Assembly: GCA_022606425.2 (NCBI GenBank)
Contig: JAHDVF020000501.1
Coordinates: 62,001 to 126,000 of the forward strand
Direction of reading: 5' to 3'
From: Lepidostoma basale
Lineage: Eukaryota; Arthropoda; Insecta; Trichoptera; Lepidostomatidae
DNA: 64,000 nt
Shown piece after piece: positions 29,936 to 41,202 of this stretch. The notes under the pieces are model-generated. The model made no database searches. It was given only the letters and a program-made list of their open reading frames with translations, and had not been told where the DNA came from. Position 1 is the first letter of the stretch. The number at the start of each line of letters is the position of its first letter. The translations under genes were made by a program, and so were the position numbers.

Positions 29936-30257
29936 TTTAATTATAAGGGGCAAAAGGTGCCCCTCTACTTACTTTTAATAGCCATGTCTTTATTTTCCAA
30001 AGATATGCGACTTTAAAAATAATTACTACAAACTTTATAGCTTGTTTTTTTTATTAAATTTAAGAAATATAAAAAACCTATCACAATAAACCAACAAAAT
30101 TGAGAATTAGTGGAATGCATGTTGCAACCAGTAGTAAAGATTTTCTACCATTTAAACTTGGTTCGCTGTACAATCGTAATAAGTTTTAATTTTTAATATA
30201 GGTACCTATATCTTTTTTTCCACACACTTTAAAGTTTTAAAATTATCAAAAACAAAT
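29936..30257. other. Unassigned AT-rich stretch
   Basis: Nothing recognised. Confidence 0.4.
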
Positions 30258-30485
30258 TGTTACTAACTAACTAACCATCACGCCGTTTCTCTGGAGGGGT
30301 AGGCAGAGAGGATGGATCGCCTTGCATCTCTGTCCTTGCATTCCTCTCGGGCGTCCTCAACATTCATACATCGTACCATGAACGCACGTCGATTATTCCG
30401 ACTTTGGATGTGACCGCCTTTTAGTAATTGATTGTCATGCCATGTTTTCCTCGGTCGTCCTCGGCTTCTTTTTCCACTCAAGTTG
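30258..30485 (-). mobile_element. TTAG-LINE subfamily 2, 3' end
   Basis: SGKRSRGRPRKTWHDNQLLKGGHIQSRNNRRAFMVRCMNVEDAREECKDRDARRSILSAYPSRETA and the TGATGGTTAG tail. DQIN is shortened by a small deletion. Confidence 0.85.
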
Positions 30486-30664
30486 CTAAATACAAATTCA
30501 AATAAAAAACAAATAATGCTCAGGATACAAATTTAAAGAAAAGTTTGTCTTATTCGAATAAAATCATATCTGAAGACCTCAAAACTTATTTGATCCTGCC
30601 TGTGTCTACCCTTGCTTCAGCGCCACATTATTGGTAGCTAGCATATGTACTCGTATATATATTT

Positions 30665-30885
30665 TTACTAATTAACTAACTAACCATCATGCCGTCTCCC
30701 CGAAAGGGTAGGCAGAAAGAATGGACTGTCACATTTTAACCGATGCGGCATTCCATCCTTCTCTTTTCGCCCCGCGTGAGACGCGGTGTGATGGGTTGCG
30801 AACCTCATCGCCACCAATAGGCATCTCCCACGCACACTTCGATCGTCCAACACCCACAAAATAAATCTATAAATAAAAATAAATA
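30665..30885 (-). mobile_element. SINE-like repeat, 5'-truncated
   Basis: The same body and hairpin as 1016-1344, with the full GGGGAGACGGCATGATGG end and TTAG tail. The outer hairpin stem carries two changes: one gives a G-T pair, the other a mismatch. Confidence 0.75.
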
Positions 30886-31509
30886 TTAGTATCATATACA
30901 AAATTGATATGTTTTAGTTACGATTGACTAGGGACGTGACTAGATATAATAATTAGTTTCATATCTCGAGATAAGCAACATGAAATATTCTACATTAGAT
31001 TACCGAGTATTAATTATGATAAAATACACATTTTACTCCAGGCATTCAAATATCATACACGCGTTAGATTATATAAAATTGCAGGATTTTTCTCCATCTT
31101 CAGGGTAGTTTTATCATTTTACAATACGAGTATATCAATATTGGCATACAAGCAGTATGAATTAGTTCACCGCATTTCACAGTTTAAATAACGCCATGAA
31201 TTGATACACAGGCGAGAGGACTCGCAGCCGCTGGCCTGCAATTTACTATGACACAATAGTAGCGTGTTAATTATTTCCCGGGGTTTGTGATGCAAATGTC
31301 CCGCGCCGCTCCCCACCGCGCCCCACCCCTCCCCACCGCCCCCCACCGCTCCCCACCGCCGCCTTTGAGCGATCATTCCGTCCCAGCGCCGCAGCCACAC
31401 TCCGCACCGTTTCTATTAGTCAATCAATCGCGCTCATTATCATACACATGCCGCTGTTTGATCATACCGGGATGTCACGTTGCATGACAGTCTTCGGGGG
31501 GAGATTGGG
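30886..31509. other. Unassigned; includes CCCCACCG-rich low-complexity block
   Basis: 31296-31370 is a run of CCCCACCGC-like units (simple-sequence expansion). The neighbouring 31180-31490 is GC-balanced and looks single-copy. No gene recognised. Confidence 0.5.
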
Positions 31510-31870
31510 GTGAATTGAACTAGGGTGGAAAACATATATTTTATAAATGTTACCAATATTTGTAGACAAATACTGGATTCTACCCATTGCGGGTTAATCA
31601 TTTTTAAGGATTGATTGTATCTCAATAGAGGCGAAGATGTAAATTGTTTTTTTTTAAACAATATGGTGGTCGAGGCGTTTACAGACCTGTCATTGGTTGG
31701 GTTAAGCGATCGCTTTATTTTAACAACATTCCCTATTCCGCCCTTCTTACGAACACCACGTCTGACAAATTTTTGTAAGTAGTATATATGCTACTATGTT
31801 GCACCACACTTCACATGCTATTAGTTCAATCTACACTAGCGCGATCTATTAAGAATAGTTGTAAGCATTA
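31510..31870 (+). repeat. Dispersed non-coding repeat R1
   Basis: The region around TACTGGATTCTACCCATTGC, ATTGTATCTCAATAGAGGCG and CTTCTTACGAACACCACGTC recurs as the complement at 38395-38735. Partial copies are at 50480-50645 (plus) and 41850-41925 (minus). No coding capacity or terminal structure recognised. Confidence 0.7.
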
Positions 31871-32081
31871 AGCAGAAAATCTTTTTATTAATGCAATGTG
31901 AAAGGCTACATTTGCTAGACAACGCCATTCTCCAATTTTTATGTTTTTTTTTTAAACTTGGACCAGTTTTTGTACCTTCTTCATAATAATGAGGTATTAT
32001 TGTATTTGTACTCGCATTGTGGATTGTATGCGACAATCTTAAATCATTGATTTAAATTCTTCGTGCTATTATTATTATTTA
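31871..32081. other. Unassigned AT-rich spacer
   Basis: Nothing recognised. Confidence 0.35.
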
Positions 32082-32425
32082 AATAAACTAACTAACTAAC
32101 TAACCATCACGCCATCTCCCTGAAAGGGTAGGCAGAAAGAATGGACTGTCACACTTTTACTGATGCGGCACTCCATTCTTCTCTTTTCGCTCCGCGGGAG
32201 ACGCGGTGTGATGGGTTGCGAACCTCATCGCCACCAATAGGCATCTCCCGCGCACACTTTGATCGTGCAACACCCACAAAATAAATCTTAAATAAATAAT
32301 ATAAAATACAATGATATAAAATAAAATAACAAAATAAAAATAATTTAACACAAAAGTTCTTTTTAGATGGTGCACATATTGTTTATTTAATTTATGTTCC
32401 ACGAATCCGTCGTTTTTTTTAATTA
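32082..32425 (-). mobile_element. SINE-like repeat, full-length copy
   Basis: Full match to 1016-1344, including the TTGTTATTTTATTTT stretch and intact 9-bp hairpin stem (TCTCCCGCG ... CGCGGGAGA), with the complete GGGAGATGGCGTGATGG terminus and TTAG units. The 5' region (ATTTATGTT-CACG) is partly repeated at 32500-32570. Confidence 0.8.
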
Positions 32426-32570
32426 GGCACATAATGTATAATAATAACACATAATGTTTTTTTCGATGTTGCATATGTTGACATGGACGATCCGGACTTT
32501 TGTGTTTATTTAATTTATGTTACACGTATCCACCGTTTTTTAAATTAGCTGTAATTAGGCACTTAACCAG

Positions 32571-33007
32571 CAAGAACTTTGAAATAATATTGAAGGAATT
32601 ATTTGAATTGTCATTGGAACAAATGAAAAATTTATTTTTACACCTGTCAAAATTCTTTATAAAAACGATAAAACTAAATAATAAATAAATAATATGCCAC
32701 GGTTGTATATTTTCCCCTGTCTCCTCGCGGGAGTATATCGTTACATTATGTGTACTCTGGCTAATTCGCCGGCACGCGCCCTTATCGTCCTGCCTCCTGA
32801 CGTCACACGGCAGCGGAGATCACCTCTCCAGCCACGTGGCAAGCTGTCCTTAAACACACTCATCAATATTCCATTATCAACATATTGTTGGGACGATTGT
32901 ACTTGTATATTTTACAAATTACCATAAGGAACTTTTTATTAGCATTGCTACATGTTTGCTACAAGTTTTATTCTACAATCGAAAGCATAACTACTGAATG
33001 ATTTTAA
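32571..33007. other. Unassigned, GC-balanced island
   Basis: 32700-32880 (including GCCGGCACGCGCCCTTATCG) is notably less AT-rich and looks single-copy. The short frame there is not convincing. Confidence 0.35.
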
Positions 33008-33574
33008 ATAACTAAGTAACTAACTTACCATCACACTGTTTCTCGGAGGGGTAAGCAGAGAAGATGGATCGCCACATTGTTCTATCCTGACATAACTCTC
33101 GCGCCTCTTCTATATTCACACATCGTGACATGCACGCTTGTTGATTGTACATGGCCGCCTTTCAGTAATTGATCAATTTGGTCATGCCATGTTTTCCTTG
33201 GCCTTCCTCGACTTATTTTTCCGTTCATGCTACTTGTATATATATTTTTAACAATTCGTCCCTCATCCATTCGTTCCATATGTCCAAACCATCTTAGTGA
33301 CCCTTTGATTTTATTTATTACGCATTCATCCGCCTTACATTCCTTTCTTACTTCATCTATATAGATATTCTATATTTTATAATACATTGTTTTTCCGCAC
33401 ATTCTTCTTAGTGACCTCATTTCTATGGCATTTATCCTACTTTTATCCTTCTTCTGCCAACTCCAAGCTTCTCTTCCATACATAAGGGTCGGCACTAGAA
33501 CTCCATTGTGGACTGCCATCTTTGCTTCAGTCGATATATTTCTATTTGCGGTAATGACTTTGAGTGCACCAAGT
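33008..33574 (-). mobile_element. TTAG-LINE subfamily 2, minus arm of inverted pair
   Basis: Complement encodes GALKVITANRNISTEAKMAVHNGVLVPTLMYGREAWSWQKKDKSRINAIEMRSLRRMCGKTMYYKI (open 33624-33370). It continues through ADECVINKIKGSLRWFGHMERMDEGRIVKNIYTSSMNGKISRGRPRKTWHDQI and ends with a TTAG tail at 33010-33025. Confidence 0.85.
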
Positions 33575-34178
33575 GAAAGATATCGGAAGAAGGGTTGGAG
33601 CTGGAAACAAAATAAATGATGCACTCAAAATCATTACCGCAAATATAAATATATCGACTGAAGCAAAGATGGCAGTGCACAATAGAGTTCTAGTCCCCCC
33701 AGTCTATCTATGGAAGCTATGTGAAGCTTGAATTTGGCAGAGGAAGGATGAAAGTAGAATAAATGCCGTAGAAATGAGGTCACTAAGAAGAATCTGCGGA
33801 AAAACAATGTGTGATAACATATCTAATGATGAAGTAAGAAAGGAATGTAAGGCGGATGAATGCGTGATAAATAAATTTAAGAAAGGGTTACAAAGATGGT
33901 TTGGACATATGGAACGAATGAATGAGGGAAGAATGGTTAAAATATATATACAACTTGTGTGAATGGAAAAAGAAGTCGAGGAAGGGCAATAAAAACATGG
34001 CATGACCAAATTAATCATTTACTGAGAGGCGGTCATGTTCGAAGTAGCAACAATCGACGAGCGTGCATGTCAATATGTGTGAATGTAGAAGAGGCGCGAG
34101 AATTATGCCAGGATAGAACAATGTGGCGATACAGCCTCTCTGCCTACCCCTCCGGAGAAACGGCTTGATGGTTAGTTA
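33575..34178 (+). mobile_element. TTAG-LINE subfamily 2, plus arm of inverted pair
   Basis: GAGNKINDALKIITANINISTEAKMAVHNRVLV, then frameshifts, MRSLRRICGKTMCDNISNDEVRKECKADECVINKFKKGLQRWFGHMERMNEGRM, and MNGKRSRGRAIKTWHDQINHLLRGGHVRSSNNRRACM...LSAYPSGETA with a TTAG tail. It lies tail-out, opposite to the minus copy, giving ~550-bp inverted arms. Confidence 0.85.
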
Positions 34179-34184
34179 GTTAAT

Positions 34185-34630
34185 AATAAGTATATATACT
34201 TAACGCTGGAGTGGCACTTAGGCGGTAGAAAACCAATTGGACGGCCAAGGCTACGATGGGAAAAAAAGTTGAGAGAGATGCAGTGAAATTGTTAAGAGTG
34301 TTAAGTTGGAGGGTCGAAGCATAGGACAGGAGGAGTTGGAGGCGAGGAATAATGGAGGCTAAGGCACGAAAGCCAAACTGAAGTGGAAATGGGCAGGACA
34401 TGTCGCCAGACAGGTAACAGAGAGATGAGCACCCAGAGTCTTAGCGTGGAGACCGTGAGAGGATAAATTGAGCATCGGTCGACCCAAAAATATTGGCTGA
34501 CGACATAATTCCAGTCGAGTGAAGAGATGGTTAAGAATCGCACGGGATAGAGAAAAATGAAGTACGTTTGAAGAAGCTTACATCCAACAGTGGAAAGATT
34601 GCTAAGGAAGACGAAGAAGAAGACTCGATA
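34185..34630 (+). mobile_element. AAG-LINE-C C-terminal fragment, heavily decayed
   Basis: LKWKWAGHVARQVTER, stop, APRVLAWRP and SIGRPKNIG can be read across stops. It ends in GAAGACGAAGAAGAAG. Confidence 0.65.
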
Positions 34631-35544
34631 TGGGCTATAGTGTCATCGAAGAAGAATAATAAACATAAGTATGTAAACACGTATACGTTAACTTAGAATA
34701 TTCACGTTCGAGGTTGGGTAGGCAAATGGGTACACAACACACCCAATATTCTCGTTACGTCAGTGAATAATTCCCTTTAATATGGGCCTCCTTTGACTGC
34801 GGTGCAATTAGAATTAGCATTGAATTCAAACGCTCAAACGTCGCATCATGGCCTGAATAAACGGAATAAGCTTTGACTGGATTTAGACGCCGGCGTCGCG
34901 ACGCGTGTCTACGGGGGAACACGAATAATCCTAGTCAACTAAGTACGTACTTTTATTTTGACGCAATTTGTATTGAGGACAAGTGAATAATATATTTAGG
35001 TAATATATGTAATTTTATCTTCTTCCTTTTCCTATTCTCCTATCGGAGGTTGAACAACATCGTGGTTATTTCAACCTTTGATACAGCAGCTATAAACAGG
35101 GATGTTGATCTGCAACTGTACTGTTCTCAAAGGTTTTCTAGCGAAGATTTTCTTATTCTCTCGACACTTTGTTTTTCGGTAATTTTACCTTGGGTCATCA
35201 GTTGCACCACTTTCGATTTATCGTTTTTCATAATATATTTTTATCATACGTAATTACAATTTGATGTTTGGTTTATTTTGTTACAACCGCAAATACAAAT
35301 ACTGCTAGATAGGCTGCACAATGGTAATAAATAATATAAAATAACAATTTATATCGAGAATAAGATAAGCATGATTTTTTCAAAGACACGAAAAATATAT
35401 AATCTGGCTGTGGAGAACAGACCCATAGAATGGGTCAGCACCTTCAGAAATCATAGAACCAGTCGGAGTTTATTTAAGACAGCTGTAATCTCTGGAGCTC
35501 TAAAATCCACAATATAATAAAATAAAGATATAGCCATTTAATGT
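34631..35544. other. Unassigned, with GC-balanced island 34770-34950
   Basis: The island contains GACGCCGGCGTCGCGACGCG and the GGGGGAACACGAATAATCC block. No copy elsewhere in the window and no gene recognised. Confidence 0.35.
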
Positions 35545-35930
35545 AAAATGAAAATACAAAAAGCGTGCGTAAGACCATTAATGACATATTGCGTTCAAGC
35601 AAAGGGAATATTCAGGGCCAAGCAAGTATTAAAGACTTTCGAAATGAACACAATGAGGATGATAGCAGACAAGATATTAAGTGATCGTGTGAGGAACACC
35701 AGAATAGAAGAGATATGTGGTGCTGAGAACACTGGAGGATGAAGTCGACAGCGAAAGAGGGACTGATACGGCCATGTCTAAATAATGGACACCACAAGAC
35801 TCACCTATATTCTACTACATATTTAGTAACATGGAACCCTTCCTCGTGGAAGACCTTATTATATATGAAAGGACAATTGGGAACACACTTCACAGGAAGA
35901 AAAACCCTCTGGAGAAGGTGATAAAGAAAA
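35545..35930 (+). mobile_element. AAG-LINE-A C-terminal fragment
   Basis: KIQKACVRPLMTYCVQAKGIFRAKQVLKTFEMNTMRMIADKILSDRVRNTRIEEICG, then decayed arginine-rich and RGRP-like segments. It is clearly related to the frame at 1-1014 (KTCVRPIMTYAVETRADTVRTK). Confidence 0.75.
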
Positions 35931-36039
35931 ATTAAGATATTTATGGCATTTGATAATTATTATTATAGAAATTATGCTGAATAAAGTACTAGAACACTAT
36001 TACGCAAATCAAGGAGAAAGATATTCCATTTTTTGGTCA

Positions 36040-36215
36040 AAACACTATGATGCTTCAACATTATTAACTGTTGTAATTTTGAAACACAGTTTGTTGTTTC
36101 GCCAACCTATGTTGGTATGATTATTTGTCGCAACAATTTTATAAAAATTAATTGATAAATTGTTGTACATGTTATAAATGCTTCAAAATTAAAACAGTTA
36201 ACAAAGAGCATTAAC
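36040..36215. repeat. Palindromic repeat, family F6
   Basis: Inverted ends TTAACTGTTGTAATTTTGAA and AAAATTAAAACAGTTAAC. On the minus strand a perfect CCAAC-ATAG-GTTGG helix II precedes CGAAAC. The CUGAUGA box is decayed. Confidence 0.6.
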
Positions 36216-36600
36216 TAAAACCTACATTCAAATGTTAAAACCTGACTGTGAATCAGACGCCATGGCGTCTTATGTATAAAACAAAATTAAAAATAAAACT
36301 ATTCACCAAAAGCGCACCACTTATTCGTAACAAATTACCTAATTTTTCATCAGCTTTTTACTAAAGCGAAGTGACACCCAGTTTCCGAGAGAACACGGAC
36401 TATGGCGCACTAAATCATATCGTGATATGATTTACGTAATTTTCTCGTATTTACATAAATTAAGTGACAAGTCGTTTGCGATTCCAGAGATCATAATTTA
36501 CTCTTCAAATTAAGCGCTGCAATTTCTCCAGGGGTGTTAGATCAAAAACTATCGCGTCTCATTTACCTCTTGGCATTCTGTTCCTGTGGATGATGCCACG
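36216..36600. other. Unassigned stretch
   Basis: Nothing recognised. Confidence 0.35.
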
Positions 36601-37030
36601 TGTCGAGGCCATTACACACTACGAGGCCTAACACGATTATCCAAAATCATAAATATGTTAAGACCAATAATAACATATGGCGTCGAAGCAAAAGCAGACA
36701 CAGTAAGAACCAAACAAGTTTTGAGGACTTCCGAGATAAATGAAGACACCGAGAGATCGCCTGAGGAACTCCAGAATAAGAAAGATATGTGAGTTTGAGG
36801 ATATTATAAGATGGAGCAGATAGCGAAAAAGGGACTGGTACGGACATGTTCAAAGAATGGACACCATCAGACTCCCTATATTGCACTACATAAACAGCCT
36901 CATGGGACTCGCCCTCGTGGAAGACCTCCAAAAAGATGGAAGGATAGCTGGGAGTCTACCTCACAGGAGGAGCAACACTCTGGAGAACAGACCAGGAAGG
37001 TCTACAACAAGGAATAAGAAGAAGAAGATA
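36601..37030 (+). mobile_element. AAG-LINE-A C-terminal fragment with AAG tail
   Basis: INMLRPIITYGVEAKADTVRTKQVLRTSEIN, then a lost frame, and THHQTPYIALHKQPHGTRPRGRPPKRWKDSWEST. It ends GGAATAAGAAGAAGAAG. Confidence 0.75.
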
Positions 37031-37039
37031 AATCTTTTA

Positions 37040-37168
37040 TTACAACGAAAATAATATATTTGATGATTTCGCCTCTCCAACTCATTTGATAATTCCTTAG
37101 AAATAGGAATAATGTCACTCTTATAAATTATAATACTTCTAAAAAACAGACGTTTTCATTAGTACCTA
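37040..37168. repeat. Palindromic family F2, right half
   Basis: GATTTCGCCTCTCC core remnant, then the AAATTATAATACTTCTAAAA / ACAGACGTTTTCATT arm. Confidence 0.55.
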
Positions 37169-37194
37169 TAATTTAATTTACCGACGAATATTAT

Positions 37195-37325
37195 AAAACT
37201 AACTAACTAACTAACCATCACGCCGTCTCTCCGAAAGGGTAGGCAGAAATAATGGACTGCCACACTTTAATCGATGCGGCACTCCATCCTTCTCTTTTCG
37301 CCATCGCGAGAGACGCATATTATAT
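37195..37325 (-). mobile_element. SINE-like repeat, 5'-truncated inside the hairpin
   Basis: TTAG tail, GGAGAGACGGCGTGATGG terminus and body up to the GCGAGAGACGC hairpin side. It continues into an unrelated AT repeat. Confidence 0.7.
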
Positions 37326-37784
37326 GTATTATATATACTTATTCTTCTTATACTCGTAGTGCCGTATCAAGCCCCACTTATATTGGCGAATGCTTTCTCG
37401 CTAAAGGGATTTCCTGGAAAATGTTACTGGAATGGTTTTCCGTTGCTATCTCCAATTATTTTTTGTAAGGTTTACCTTCCTTTAGCTGGTGGGTTTTGGT
37501 TTTGTGGCACCGAAGATACACCGTACGCTCTCTACCTGTCTGCTATGACCCTGATGGTAAGATCAGTGATCAAATTGTCCGGGATCCTCGGGATCACAAG
37601 TATGTTTCTAGAACGCCAGAAAGTAGGGTTTATTGAAAGTTTTGCTGCTGTCATGCAGGGTGGCGTTTCACGACATTTTATAAATACGAGTACATACCTT
37701 CCAGCAGGGTATGTTTCACAGTGACACTTCCAGTCATTCGAGTCTCCGTACTATGAAATGATAAATTCAAATAACTTATTCTTC
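37326..37784. other. Unassigned; 121-codon open frame
   Basis: The open frame 37359-37724 (plus) has hydrophobic patches but no recognisable domain. Local composition resembles the antisense of LINE C-termini nearby, so it may be repeat-derived. Confidence 0.25.
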
Positions 37785-37990
37785 TTCTAAAAGTGCCATG
37801 TCAGGTCCCCCCGACGTCGGCTATCACTCTGGTATAAGCCTTTCTGTCTTGTGCCAGTCGGAATAGCTCCCCTACCCTCCGAGTCCCGGTCCAGTCTTTG
37901 ATGTTTTTTCAGCCTGGACATCTGGGATCTTCCCACACCGCGCCTACCCTTAATCTTCGCTTTCATAATGAGGTGTAACAGAACGTATTT
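37785..37990 (-). mobile_element. LINE C-terminal fragment, further family
   Basis: Complement encodes RNEKYVLLHLIMKAKIKGRRGVGRSQMSRLK and, after a frameshift, IKDWTGTRRVGELFRLAQDRKAYTRVIADV. This 'G-RG-GR...IKDW-G...LA-DR' pattern typifies terminal segments of insect LINE ORFs. Confidence 0.65.
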
Positions 37991-38029
37991 CTCGTTGCGA
38001 AGAATGTGTCTCTAATGTGCGATCTTTCT

Positions 38030-38375
38030 AGTATTTATATTCTCTTCGTCAGCTTGTCTCCATCCACTGCTGGACTTAAGCCTCTCCATCCCCGCGCCAT
38101 CCCTCTCGGTCACTCACCAGTGTTCTCCTGGCCCTTCCCGCTGTTCGCACAATATCTTCGCTCCACCCGGTATGCTGTCTTCCGATATTTCTTTGGCCCA
38201 ACCTTGGCCTCCATTCAGTAATCCTCTGGCTCCGTCTTCAATCATCCAGTCCATTGCCACTATGAAATTCGTATCCCTACACCGGTGACCCTGGTGCGTC
38301 TTCTAATCTTCACGTTGGGTATATGGTCTCTAAGCGAGATACCCAAGATGAATCTCTCCATGGCCATATATTAGT
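38030..38375 (-). mobile_element. AAG-LINE-C fragment
   Basis: Complement encodes MAMERFILGISLRDHIPNVKIRRRTRVTGV and the later VERRYCANSG...SPAVDGDKLTK end. It is related to 28501-29210 (RMERQILGVSLRDRI... region). Confidence 0.65.
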
Positions 38376-38394
38376 TTAATATAAATACATAGAT

Positions 38395-38735
38395 GGCACA
38401 TCTATAATCAAATCTATAATATATAAATAAATCTTCATAGATGGCACATTGAAACTGACATGTGAAATCTGGCATAGGACTTTAACATATATACAACTTC
38501 CAAAAATTTGTCATACATGGTCATAAAGAAAATGTGGAATGGGGAATGTTGTAATTACATAAAGCGTGCGCTTAACCCAACTAATGACAGGTCATAAGTC
38601 CTGTAAACACCTTGATCAACGATATTCAGTTTCCAATTTGCATCTTCGTCTCTATTGAGATACAATTAAATCATGAATTGATAACCCACGGTGGGTGAAA
38701 TCCAGTATTCGTACACAAGTATAAGTATACATTCA
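38395..38735 (-). repeat. Dispersed non-coding repeat R1, minus copy
   Basis: Complement of 31510-31870 through AACATTCCCCATTCCACATT, GGTTGGGTTAAGCGCACGCT and TGGATTTCACCCACCGTGGG. Confidence 0.65.
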
Positions 38736-39174
38736 CAAAAAATAATATAAATAACTTATTAACACTATAAAAATCAGTTTTTAATGCCAATTCATTGAGT
38801 CAAGCTTCTAATGTGTGTCGGCCTTCGTATGAAAGTCCATCAGTCATCACTCCGTCGAGATGATCAGTGATCATCTTATGTGTCACCTCGGCAGCATCTC
38901 GTTATAAGGTCCCCAAACATGCGTGAAATAACGCGGCGAGATTCTGGTGTATCCTATGTCTGTTGAAAGGTGAAACAGAGATGAAAGAAGAATCGTTAAT
39001 CATCATTCAAATTTATTTCAGTTTTAACACGTGGTTTGCTACCAGTTAGGTACGCTTTAGAATTTTATTAAAAAAACTTATAACTTATATTTTTTAATGT
39101 TTCCTTTGCGAAATAAATATTTAAGTAATAAGACGGTTTTTCTCCTAAATTAAAGACATTTTCATGATACTACC
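38736..39174. other. Unassigned stretch
   Basis: Nothing recognised. Confidence 0.35.
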
Positions 39175-39530
39175 TGGGTATATTTCCTGGGATTGGCTGA
39201 TAAAGCGGACCTGAAAGAGGGGTCTATGCTGAAATTAATCAGAAGGAATTTCAGCTTCTTCGATGGCTCTACAGCTCATATCAGGTCTTGGACTCCATCA
39301 GTCCTCGCCCCCAAGTACTTTCGTCAGTTGCTGCGGCCTTTCAGTCTCTCAATTGGAGTAGTCGTGCAGCGCACTTCCTCACCTCATCTTTCCATCGAAG
39401 TCTAGGCCTACCAACCTTCTCCTTCTATCAGGGATATTCCTCAAGGATTCTCTTTGGTACCCGAGGTTATACTTTGGTACCACACATCCAACCCATCTCA
39501 GCCTGGCCAGTCTAACATGTATTAAGAGCT
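39175..39530 (-). mobile_element. LINE C-terminal fragment, further family
   Basis: Complement encodes RLARLRWVGCVVPKYN..., then KVGRPRLRWKDEVRKCAARLLQL and DESTWGRGLMESKT. VGRPRxRWKDxV is the terminal motif of an arthropod LINE group. Confidence 0.6.
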
Positions 39531-39594
39531 TGGGTGCTTTGTAGACGTAATGCTTATTTTCTTATTTTTTTAAAACTTAGAAGAATTAACGTTC

Positions 39595-39680
39595 AGGCAT
39601 GACTCGTAAAAGTGGAGGTTTCTCAGTATTGCGATTCATTTTCTCTCTTAACTCCTCCAGGGAAACATCGTGATGGTTTT
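39595..39680 (+). mobile_element. TTAG-LINE terminal scrap
   Basis: CATGACTCGT, then GCGATTCATTTTCTCTCTTA-ACTCCTCCAGGGAAAC and CGTGATGG match the last codons and terminus of the family. Confidence 0.6.
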
Positions 39681-40881
39681 ATGGACTGATACGATTGACT
39701 TATTCAATCACGAAAAGGCACACAATTTCAAATATAATACCTTACTCTTTACCATAGAAGTAAGTACTTAATGTAAGTCAATTTCTTTGTATAAGATTTT
39801 TTCCGTTTGGTCCTGCTCTTGTAATGGGACTTGACTAGAAGTCCATGACATCTTGGATGGAGCTTCTATTAAACTGGATTCCGCGCTTTTCATCTTCTTT
39901 CCCATTCGTCTCTTCCCGTTACTCGGAGTCGTTTTTTTTTATCATTTAGCACCAGGTATTTCTTTGGTAAGCAACTTCCTGCTTAAGGCCGGCCTTCATG
40001 TCCCTCCAGTTTTTCTCGACATGGTCGTGAGGTTTTCTCCGCGCTTTTCTGATATCCGAAATAATTAAGATAATTGCTTATATTCTGTAATTATCTGTTT
40101 GCTGCACTCTTATTCAAGGGCAGAGTACCTTTTTATCAATCGTCTTTATGTAGGTCCCCAATATCAAAGTTTCAGTTTGGTAACCGAGAGCCTAACAGAT
40201 CACTATCTAATTACTTTATCAGTGACATTATGATTCGTCCTCATCCCGAGAGAGGAAAAAAAGTCATCGTCCCCAGACTAGATCATCTAAATGAGGAAGT
40301 CCACGACACTCCATTACTTCCATAGAAGAATCTTTAGCTGCATGTTAACGATATACTTCAGCACGTACTCAACCCCGCTGGCAAATGTACATAAATTATA
40401 TTCCTCGCTCAAAACACTTCTAAATATACTTAATTAAGAAATCAGAATACAAATGTTTGGAGAACGTCAAGCCAGACACGGTCTCGCCTCCAAAATATGA
40501 CGCGAGATTTTTTAAGTGACAAATTGTGTTTCGAAATAAATGCCTCGTAACCGTGCCCCGTAATGAAGCAGAGGTGACGGAGGAATCTTAGCAAGGCGTG
40601 AATCCTCTGGGAGAATTCATTCATAAAAAAATATTAGAGTGTTACTTCACGTGCTTGCAATAGGGATGGGAAATAGTCAATTATTACAAATTTCGTATGA
40701 AGTACTTAATCTGTGGTGTGGTACGAGTATATATTTAAAAATAATTAAAAATATTTGTATAGTTTATTTTACATGTAGGTACATCACTTCATTTGATTTT
40801 ATTTATCAATCGGTCACACTCCCGTCTGAGCTTCGTCAGGATAACAAAACAAAACAAAACCGGTTGGTTCTTAAACAAATA
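39681..40881. other. Unassigned stretch
   Basis: No element or gene recognised. 40440-40640 is GC-balanced and looks single-copy. Open frames of 60-83 codons here have no support. Confidence 0.35.
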
Positions 40882-41202
40882 CAGTAGAACGACATTTATC
40901 CGGACTAATTGGGACCGAAGGTGTTCCGGATAATAATAATAATGTACACACGTAATCTCAAATAATGAATGACAGGTTGAAACTCAAACACAGCGGGAGA
41001 CTGACTGTCCTCCGTAGGGTGCGGGGGAGAACGAGAGGAGGAGGGAGGAGAAGGATGATGCAACCCACGCCCAACGCTGTGTAGGTGTGGTGGGGTAAGC
41101 TTAGACATGCGTAGGTCACGGTACAGAACGCTTTATCATCTCGGCTTGTCCGGATAATTGACTTTCCGGTTAACTGACGTCCGGATAAACGACGTTCTAC
41201 TG
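40882..41202. mobile_element. Tigger/pogo-type MITE
   Basis: A 321-bp element with TA on both sides (40880-40881 and 41203-41204) and 24-bp terminal inverted repeats starting CAGTAGAACG and ending TTTATCCGGAC. They differ at two positions. The interior repeats CCGGATAAT-type units. No transposase. Right-end remnants of the same family lie in both duplication copies. Confidence 0.85.

Noticed and set aside
31287..31487. Proline-rich 66-aa frame
   Set aside because: Translation of a CCCCACCG simple repeat.
37359..37724. 121-codon frame as a membrane protein
   Set aside because: Hydrophobic patches only. No start context or homologous motif, and it sits among LINE debris.
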